From NCBI RefSeq assembly GCF_001411475.1, contig NZ_LLWH01000161.1:1-43554 (forward strand): DNA of 43,554 bases, read 5' to 3'. The stretch's first letter is position 1; every line of letters starts with the position of its first letter. A model generated the notes under the pieces. That model was not told where the DNA came from. It saw only the letters and a program-made list of their open reading frames with translations, and did not search any database. The translations under genes and the position numbers were made by a program. This DNA comes from Pseudomonas endophytica (lineage in GTDB: Bacteria > Pseudomonadota > Gammaproteobacteria > Pseudomonadales > Pseudomonadaceae). Shown piece by piece: positions 38,252 through 43,554 of the stretch.

Positions 38252-40027
38252 TTAACGCGCTATCCCATGCTTACGCAGCTTTCTGTACAGCGTATTGCGG
38301 CTTACACCCAACTGCGCTGCGGTTTGGGTCATGTGCCAGCGCTGTGTGTCCAGCGCTGCCAGCAACGCCAACTTTTCAGCGTTCTCCAACGGATTCTCGG
38401 AATAAGACGGCGCAGGTTCTGTCACAACCTGACGGATGGCCACGGGCAAGTCGTCGAACTCGATAACGTCGCCTTCGCACAATGCCGCCAAGGTGCGCAG
38501 CATGTTACGCAACTGCCGCACGTTCCCCGGCCACTGAAACTCCAGTAACGCTTGGCGCGCTGCGGGGCTGATCGCAAGCCGTTGCTCGCCCGCTTCTTGG
38601 GCCAGCAAAAAGTCCAGAAGCTGCGACTTGTCGGTACGCTCGCGCAACGCCGGCAAACCCACTTCTAGACCGTTAAGACGGTAGTACAAGTCTTCACGAA
38701 AACTGCCGTCCGACACGCGCTCCAGCAAGTTGCGGTGGGTCGCGCTGACAATCCGCACGTCAACCGCCTGCGGTTCCCCGCCAATCGGCACGACGACTCG
38801 ATCTTCCAGCACTCTTAATAGACGGGTTTGCAGCGCTAACGGCATGTCGCCAATTTCGTCCAAAAACAAGGTTCCGCCATCAAACGGCTTGCTCGCGCGC
38901 AGACTGGCTTGGTGCACGGCTTTGGCAAACGCCTCTTTGCCCGAGCCGGTTTCGCCGTTGATCAATAACGGGACGTCGCGCTCAAACACCCGTAGCGCTC
39001 GGCGAAAGTCTTGTTGCAGCGCCTCATCCCCCATACAGATGTCACCCATAGGCGGGCGGATCGGCTTAGGGACGGGGGCGGGAGCGACACACACCGGGAC
39101 CGCCCGAGGCTGCCCACGCAGTGCGGCAAATAACTGTCGCCCGTCACAGGTGCGTAGCGGCCAACTGGCACTGGCCTGCGTACTGGCGCGGGCGAACAAG
39201 TCATCAAGGCCGCAATCAAAAATGTTGTCAATCGACTGCCCAAGTAAACCGCTGCGCGTCTGCCCGAGCAGGTTCAGGCCGCTTTGATTGACGCCACAGA
39301 TCAGCCCTTCGCCGTCAAATGCCAACATGCCTTCACTGAACAAACCCACCGCTTGCGCCTGTAAATGAAAACGCAGCAACCATTGGTGTTCGTACTGGCG
39401 AAGAAAGTAACTGCTTTCGATAGTTTTGGCCGAAAGATTGACCAGCGCCATGGTATGAAACTGGCTCTGGCGCGTGGCCGCATGGCGCGCCGAAGACACA
39501 TCCAGCACCGCCAACAGTTCGCCCTGCGGGTCAAAAACTGGGCTTGCCGAGCAGGTCAGCCCAGTGTGGCGCCCGCGAAAATGCTCGTCCTGATAAATAC
39601 TCAGCGCTTGGCGTTCAATCACACAGGTGCCGATGCCGTTAGTCCCTTCGCGAGCCTCGCTCCAGTCAGCGCCCAACCACAGCCCCGCGTGCTCAAATAC
39701 TTTGCGCTCAGCGGGGGCGGTGATGCAGTTAAGGATGATTCCCCGCGCATCGGTTAACAGCACTGCATGCCCAGCGCCAGAAAGTTGTTGATGCAGGCTA
39801 TTCATTTCGCACCCAGCGATGTGTAACACCTGCTGCAAACGCTCGCGCCCCTCAAGGATGCGACTGTGCTCAAGCACCGTAGGCGCGATGTTCTGCGCGG
39901 GGTCGAGGTGGTAATCCTCCAAGCAACGCTGCCAAGAGCGAACGATAGAAGGGTCACACCCCTGAGGGTGCCCCTGAGTCACATTAATGACTTGTCGGGC
40001 GTGCCGATTGAGATCGGTACTGGGCAT
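38252..40027 (-). CDS. eatR: Sigma-54 activator of the ethanolamine locus (EatR/AcoR type) lacking the GAFTGA loop
   Basis: 591-residue enhancer-binding protein divergent from exaC-eat; P. aeruginosa EatR (PA4021) holds the same position and controls ethanolamine use with RpoN. Domains: GAF (about residues 70-200; EGTNGIGTCVIE), PAS-like (~235-300), AAA+ (~330-530) and a Fis-type helix-turn-helix (TQTAAQLGVSRNTLYRKL). Walker A is GETGSGKE near 357 and LFLDEIGDMP follows normally. Between F382 (ASKPF) and D383 (DGGTLFLDE) about 40 residues present in all active relatives (...NCAAIP...ESELFG...GAFTGA...) are missing, in frame, at 38881/38882. Sigma-54 contact should be lost. GGAGAA 8 nt before the ATG sets the start. 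Confidence 0.9.
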   Translation of the reverse strand: MPSTDLNRHARQVINVTQGHPQGCDPSIVRSWQRCLEDYHLDPAQNIAPTVLEHSRILEGRERLQQVLHIAGCEMNSLHQQLSGAGHAVLLTDARGIILNCITAPAERKVFEHAGLWLGADWSEAREGTNGIGTCVIERQALSIYQDEHFRGRHTGLTCSASPVFDPQGELLAVLDVSSARHAATRQSQFHTMALVNLSAKTIESSYFLRQYEHQWLLRFHLQAQAVGLFSEGMLAFDGEGLICGVNQSGLNLLGQTRSGLLGQSIDNIFDCGLDDLFARASTQASASWPLRTCDGRQLFAALRGQPRAVPVCVAPAPVPKPIRPPMGDICMGDEALQQDFRRALRVFERDVPLLINGETGSGKEAFAKAVHQASLRASKPFDGGTLFLDEIGDMPLALQTRLLRVLEDRVVVPIGGEPQAVDVRIVSATHRNLLERVSDGSFREDLYYRLNGLEVGLPALRERTDKSQLLDFLLAQEAGEQRLAISPAARQALLEFQWPGNVRQLRNMLRTLAALCEGDVIEFDDLPVAIRQVVTEPAPSYSENPLENAEKLALLAALDTQRWHMTQTAAQLGVSRNTLYRKLRKHGIAR

Positions 40028-40183
40028 TTTTATTGTTCTCCGCTCTGTGACGTTGACCCCCACTGCGCAGAAAAACACGCTTCTGCACCCTTTGAGATCC
40101 AGCTCAAACCGAACGTCCAGCATCCTCTTGCGTTCGACTCATTGCAATCTCGAACTGACTCACCGGTCATTGACTGTGCCGTT

Positions 40184-40224
40184 CTTGGTACAAAGTGTCA
40201 CGGTGGTTGTACCAAGCTTGTCAC
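40184..40224. promoter_or_regulatory. Probable upstream activator site: perfect 10-bp inverted repeat
   Basis: CTTGGTACAA (40184-40193) and TTGTACCAAG (40207-40216) form a perfect inverted repeat with a 13-bp spacer. A direct repeat TGTCAC (40196-40201 and 40219-40224) is offset by the same 23 bp. The centre is about 115 bp upstream of the expected start from the -24/-12 promoter, the usual place for an enhancer-binding protein, and 170 bp from the eatR ATG. That EatR binds here is inference. Confidence 0.6.
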
Positions 40225-40289
40225 ACTCACCCAACACTTCCCCCCGCTCCCCCCCTCCAAAGCCCCGTAATACAAAGGCTTCAGAACCT

Positions 40290-40305
40290 TGGCCCAGCCT
40301 TTGCT
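40290..40305 (+). promoter_or_regulatory. Sigma-54 (-24/-12) promoter of exaC-eat
   Basis: TGGCCC (40290-40295), five bases, then TTGCT (40301-40305): the GG and GC dinucleotides are 10 bp apart as in the TGGCAC-N5-TTGCW consensus, with one mismatch. Transcription should begin near 40316, giving a leader of about 53 nt before the exaC ATG. It is well placed downstream of the inverted repeat at 40184. The rest of the 341-bp gap between eatR and exaC holds no gene. Confidence 0.75.
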
Positions 40306-40368
40306 CCCATTATGGGCAGCGCCACAGCGCGTCCTCCCATAAGCACAATAAAGCCAAGGAGACACTCC

Positions 40369-41889
40369 ATGCGTTACGCACAACCCGGTACTGAAGGCTC
40401 GATCGTTACGTTCAAGAGCCAATACGGTAACTACATTGGCGGCGAATTCGTGGCACCGGTCAAAGGCCAGTACTTCACTAATACCTCGCCTGTGAATGGC
40501 AAGCCCATCGCCGAATTCCCTCGCTCGACTGCCGACGACATTGAAAAAGCGCTGGATGCCGCCCACGCCGCAGCCGATGCATGGGGTGCCACCTCCGTTC
40601 AGGCGCGCTCGTTAGTGCTGCTGAAAATAGCTGACCGCATTGAACAAAACCTCGAACTGCTGGCCGTGACCGAAACTTGGGACAACGGTAAAGCCGTGCG
40701 CGAAACCCTGAACGCTGACGTCCCACTGGCCGCCGACCACTTCCGCTACTACGCCGGGTGCATTCGCGCCCAAGAAGGCAGCGCAGCCGAAATTGACGGC
40801 AATACCGTGGCCTATCACATCCATGAGCCGCTGGGTGTGGTCGGGCAAATCATCCCGTGGAACTTCCCGCTGCTGATGGCCGCGTGGAAACTCGCACCCG
40901 CGCTGGCCGCCGGGAACTGCATCGTGCTCAAACCTGCCGAGCAAACCCCATTGAGCATCACCGTGCTGATGGAACTAATCGGCGACCTGCTACCGCCGGG
41001 CGTTCTGAACGTGGTGCAAGGGTTCGGCAAAGAAGCAGGCGAAGCGCTGGCGACCAGCAAACGCATCGCCAAAATCGCGTTCACCGGCTCAACGCCAGTG
41101 GGCTCGCACATCATGAAATGTGCGGCCGAGAACATCATCCCGTCGACCGTAGAACTGGGTGGCAAATCGCCAAACATCTTCTTTGCCGACATCATGCAAG
41201 CGGAACCGACCTTTATTGAAAAGGCCGCCGAAGGTCTGGTGCTGGCGTTCTTCAACCAAGGCGAAGTATGTACCTGCCCGTCGCGGGCACTGATTCAAGA
41301 GTCGATCTATGACGACTTCATGAAAGTGGTGATGAAGAAAGTCGAGTCGATCAAGCGTGGCGACCCGCTGGACACCGACACCATGGTGGGCGCGCAGGCG
41401 TCCGAGCAGCAATTCGACAAGATCCTCTCCTACCTTGAAATTGCCAAAAAAGAAGGCGCCGAACTGCTGACCGGCGGCCAAGTGGCCAAGCTTGAAGGTG
41501 ATCTGTCGACCGGCTATTACATCCAGCCGACCCTGCTCAAGGGCACCAACAAAATGCGCGTCTTCCAGGAAGAAATCTTTGGCCCGGTGGTCAGCATCAC
41601 CACCTTCAAAGATGAAGCCGAAGCGCTGGCGATTGCCAACGATACCGAGTTCGGCCTAGGCGCTGGCTTGTGGACACGCGACATCAACCGCGCGTACCGC
41701 GTAGGCCGTGCCATCAAGGCCGGTCGTGTGTGGACCAACTGCTACCACCTGTATCCAGCCCACGCCGCGTTCGGGGGTTACAAAAAGTCCGGTGTTGGCC
41801 GTGAAACCCACAAAATGATGCTCGACCACTATCAACAGACCAAAAACCTGTTGGTGAGCTACGACATCAACCCGCTGGGCTTCTTCTAA
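40369..41889 (+). CDS. exaC: NAD-dependent aldehyde dehydrogenase ExaC/AldB type
   Basis: Oxidises acetaldehyde to acetate; in the ethanolamine pathway it removes the acetaldehyde released by EutBC, and ExaC also acts in ethanol oxidation. 506 residues, the same as P. aeruginosa ExaC. Catalytic E262 is in VELGGKSPN and the nucleophile C301 in [11 protein letters not shown]; the NAD region has [12 protein letters not shown], and [20 protein letters not shown] is intact. The ATG at 40369 is set by AAGGAG 7-8 nt upstream; the open frame to 40195 runs through the promoter and is not coding. It is followed by a 24-bp inverted repeat and eat. Confidence 0.96.
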   Translation: MRYAQPGTEGSIVTFKSQYGNYIGGEFVAPVKGQYFTNTSPVNGKPIAEFPRSTADDIEKALDAAHAAADAWGATSVQARSLVLLKIADRIEQNLELLAVTETWDNGKAVRETLNADVPLAADHFRYYAGCIRAQEGSAAEIDGNTVAYHIHEPLGVVGQIIPWNFPLLMAAWKLAPALAAGNCIVLKPAEQTPLSITVLMELIGDLLPPGVLNVVQGFGKEAGEALATSKRIAKIAFTGSTPVGSHIMKCAAENIIPSTVELGGKSPNIFFADIMQAEPTFIEKAAEGLVLAFFNQGEVCTCPSRALIQESIYDDFMKVVMKKVESIKRGDPLDTDTMVGAQASEQQFDKILSYLEIAKKEGAELLTGGQVAKLEGDLSTGYYIQPTLLKGTNKMRVFQEEIFGPVVSITTFKDEAEALAIANDTEFGLGAGLWTRDINRAYRVGRAIKAGRVWTNCYHLYPAHAAFGGYKKSGVGRETHKMMLDHYQQTKNLLVSYDINPLGFF

Positions 41890-41904
41890 GCCATACCGAT
41901 GTAA

Positions 41905-41960
41905 GAGCGAGCCTGCTCGCGATCTTTTTCAAGATCAAAAGATCGCGAGCAGGCTCGCTC
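41905..41960. repeat. Perfect 24-bp inverted repeat, REP family II, between exaC and eat
   Basis: The left arm 41905-41928 begins GAGCGAGCCTGCTCGCGATC and ends TTTT; the right arm 41937-41960 begins AAAAGATCGCGAGC and ends AGGCTCGCTC. All 24 positions pair around an 8-nt loop. Together with the T-run it could act as a partial terminator or as a barrier protecting the exaC 3' end, tuning expression of eat relative to exaC. Confidence 0.85.
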
Positions 41961-42036
41961 CTATATCCGAAGTTGGCCTCTCTCTTGCTTTGCTCCCTGT
42001 CAATTTTTCCGAACAATAAAGAACAGGTGGACTGAA

Positions 42037-43485
42037 ATGCCTAGCGAACCCAATGCTGCTCCGGCAGCAAATACTTCCGTCGATTTTGAAAAAGTCGGCT
42101 CCGAATACTTTCAACAACGCGAACTGAAAAAAGGCGCTGCTGGCTGGGTCCTACTCGTAGGTCTGGGTGTGGCGTACGTGATTTCCGGCGATTATGCAGG
42201 CTGGAACTTCGGTCTAGCCCAAGGCGGCTGGGGCGGGATGTTCATTGCCACCTTGCTGATGGCCACCATGTACCTGTGCATGTGCTTTTCGCTGGCCGAA
42301 CTGTCTTCAATGATTCCTACCGCTGGCGGCGGTTATGGCTTTGCCCGCAGCGCTTTCGGCCCGTGGGGTGGGTTTTTGACCGGCACTGCGATCCTGATCG
42401 AATACGCCATCGCCCCTGCCGCTATCGCGGTATTCATCGGGGCCTACTGTGAGTCGCTTTTCGGGATCGGCGGCTGGATGATCTATCTGGCCTTCTACAT
42501 TATTTTTATCGGCATTCACATCTTCGGGGTCGGTGAGGCGCTCAAGCTGATGTTCATCATCACCGCCGTCGCCGCCATTGCGCTGGGCGTGTTTTTGGTG
42601 TCGATGGTGCCGCACTTCAGCGTTGCTAACCTACTGGACATCCCCGTCACGCAAGCCAAGGGGGCCAGCGCGTTCCTGCCTTTTGGCTATGTCGGTGTGT
42701 GGGCGGCCATTCCCTATGCGATCTGGTTTTTCCTCGCCGTTGAAGGTGTGCCTCTGGCCGCCGAAGAAACCAAAAACCCTAAGCGCGACCTACCGCGCGG
42801 TTTGATCGGCGCCATGCTGGTACTGGTGACGTTTGCGTTGCTGATTCTGGTGATCGGCCCAGGTGGCGCGGGCGCGCAACACTTAATGGCCTCAGGAAAC
42901 CCGTTGGTGGAAGCGCTGAGCAAAGCTTACGGCGGCTCAACGTGGATGGGCGGCTTCGTCAATCTGGTGGGCTTGGCCGGCTTGATCGCCAGCTTCTTCT
43001 CGATCATCTACGCCTACTCGCGTCAGATCTTTGCCCTGTCTCGTGCAGGTTATTTGCCGCGCAAGCTGTCACAAACCAATAAGAGCAAAGCGCCAGTCCT
43101 GGCGTTGATCATCCCCGGCATCATCGGCTTTGGCCTGTCGCTGACCGGCCAGGGTGATCTGCTGATTCTGGTCGCGGTGTTTGGCGCAACCATCTCGTAT
43201 GTCTTGATGATGGCCGCGCACATCACCTTGCGCATTCGTCGCCCTAAAATGGAGCGTCCGTATCGCACACCGGGCGGTATTTTCACTTCAGGCACCGCTT
43301 TGGTGCTGGCATGCGTGGCCGTGGTTGCAGGCTTCTTGGTGGACCCACGCGTGGTGATTGGCGCGGCGGTGATCTATGGCGTATTAATCGCCTACTTTGC
43401 TTTTTACAGTCGACACCATTTGGTGGCCGGGACACCGGAAGAGGAATTTGCAGCCATTCAACAGGCTGAGCAATCCTTGCACTAG
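42037..43485 (+). CDS. eat: Ethanolamine permease, APC family
   Basis: 482-residue inner-membrane transporter of the amino acid-polyamine-organocation superfamily with about 12 helices. Recognisable parts are GDYAGWNFGLAQGGWGGMF in helix 1 region, MIPTAGGGYGFARSAFGPWGG, FFLAVEGVPLAAEETKNPKR and YAYSRQIFALSRAGYLPRKL. The pattern SGDYAGWNFG and its place after exaC under a sigma-54 promoter support ethanolamine rather than a general amino acid as substrate. AGGTGG lies 10 nt before the ATG. The ethanolamine ammonia-lyase genes eutBC would be expected downstream, outside the window. Confidence 0.92.
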   Translation: MPSEPNAAPAANTSVDFEKVGSEYFQQRELKKGAAGWVLLVGLGVAYVISGDYAGWNFGLAQGGWGGMFIATLLMATMYLCMCFSLAELSSMIPTAGGGYGFARSAFGPWGGFLTGTAILIEYAIAPAAIAVFIGAYCESLFGIGGWMIYLAFYIIFIGIHIFGVGEALKLMFIITAVAAIALGVFLVSMVPHFSVANLLDIPVTQAKGASAFLPFGYVGVWAAIPYAIWFFLAVEGVPLAAEETKNPKRDLPRGLIGAMLVLVTFALLILVIGPGGAGAQHLMASGNPLVEALSKAYGGSTWMGGFVNLVGLAGLIASFFSIIYAYSRQIFALSRAGYLPRKLSQTNKSKAPVLALIIPGIIGFGLSLTGQGDLLILVAVFGATISYVLMMAAHITLRIRRPKMERPYRTPGGIFTSGTALVLACVAVVAGFLVDPRVVIGAAVIYGVLIAYFAFYSRHHLVAGTPEEEFAAIQQAEQSLH

Positions 43486-43497
43486 TCGCTGAGAACC

Positions 43498-43520
43498 CGC
43501 CAGGCGCCGTGCGCTTGGCG
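43498..43520 (+). other. Hairpin after eat
   Basis: CGCCAGGCGC (43498-43507) pairs with GCGCTTGGCG (43511-43520) with one G-T wobble and a 3-nt loop. Only TT follows, then AAGGAG, so it is not a strong terminator and transcription may continue into the next gene beyond the window. Confidence 0.45.
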
Positions 43521-43554
43521 TTAAGGAGCACGTTGTAGGCCAAGTTTCTCCCAC

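Noticed and set aside
40195..40368. 58-codon N-terminal extension of exaC
   Set aside because: It crosses the sigma-54 promoter and has no family similarity; a good ribosome site marks the ATG at 40369.

Overview
The window is a stretch of core chromosome from a Pseudomonas species of the P. fluorescens lineage. The evidence is the gene order (hemL ... miaB-ybeZ-ybeY-corC-lnt ... leuS-lptE-holA ... lipA-lipB ... dacA-rlpA-mltB-rodA-mrdA-rlmH-rsfS-nadD-proA ... ubiX-mpl ... eatR/exaC-eat), which matches as I recall it the pseudomonad order near P. aeruginosa PA3977-PA4023, and the many Pseudomonas-type REP sequences between genes. The species cannot be fixed from the window alone; a psychrotolerant group such as P. 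fragi is a guess.

Layout. 1-7.8 kb, mostly + strand: the 3' part of hemL, a Sel1-repeat protein, a convergent DUF1820 gene, miaB, then the ybeZ-ybeY-corC-lnt cluster (ribosome/RNA quality control, ion/CBS protein, lipoprotein N-acylation). 7.9-9.2 kb, minus strand: a YdcF-family membrane protein and a small unknown protein. 9.4-15.5 kb, + strand: leuS, lptE, holA, the 49-residue ribosome-rescue factor ArfA with a terminator inside its own reading frame, and a lipoprotein lytic transglycosylase. 15.7-28.1 kb, all minus strand: ldcA, lipA, lipB, a DUF493 gene, dacA, rlpA, mltB, rodA, mrdA, rlmH, rsfS, nadD and proA. Many of these overlap or nearly touch, so this block couples cell-elongation peptidoglycan synthesis and remodelling with lipoate and NAD synthesis and ribosome maturation.

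28.2-34.7 kb is more mixed: a 3-methyladenine glycosylase, a DedA-PAP2 fusion, a Lon substrate-binding-domain protein downstream of an LrgA/LrgB pair, a lipoprotein that joins about 11 MORN repeats to a caspase/legumain-like C13 peptidase domain, and a Rossmann-fold protein. 34.7-36.0 kb is a clearly AT-rich patch with a phosphatidylinositol-specific phospholipase C-like gene and a gene-poor spacer, and looks acquired. 36.0-38.2 kb returns to core genes (a YceK-like lipoprotein apparently cut short by a TAG, ubiX, mpl).

38.2-43.5 kb is the start of an ethanolamine catabolism locus: a divergent sigma-54 activator (EatR type), a perfect inverted repeat and a -24/-12 promoter, the aldehyde dehydrogenase exaC and the permease eat; eutBC would be expected just beyond the window. 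The most striking observation is that the activator lacks about 40 residues of its AAA+ domain, exactly the part carrying the GAFTGA loop that contacts sigma-54, while the reading frame and the target promoter are intact. No tRNA, rRNA, CRISPR array, complete insertion sequence or prophage was seen.
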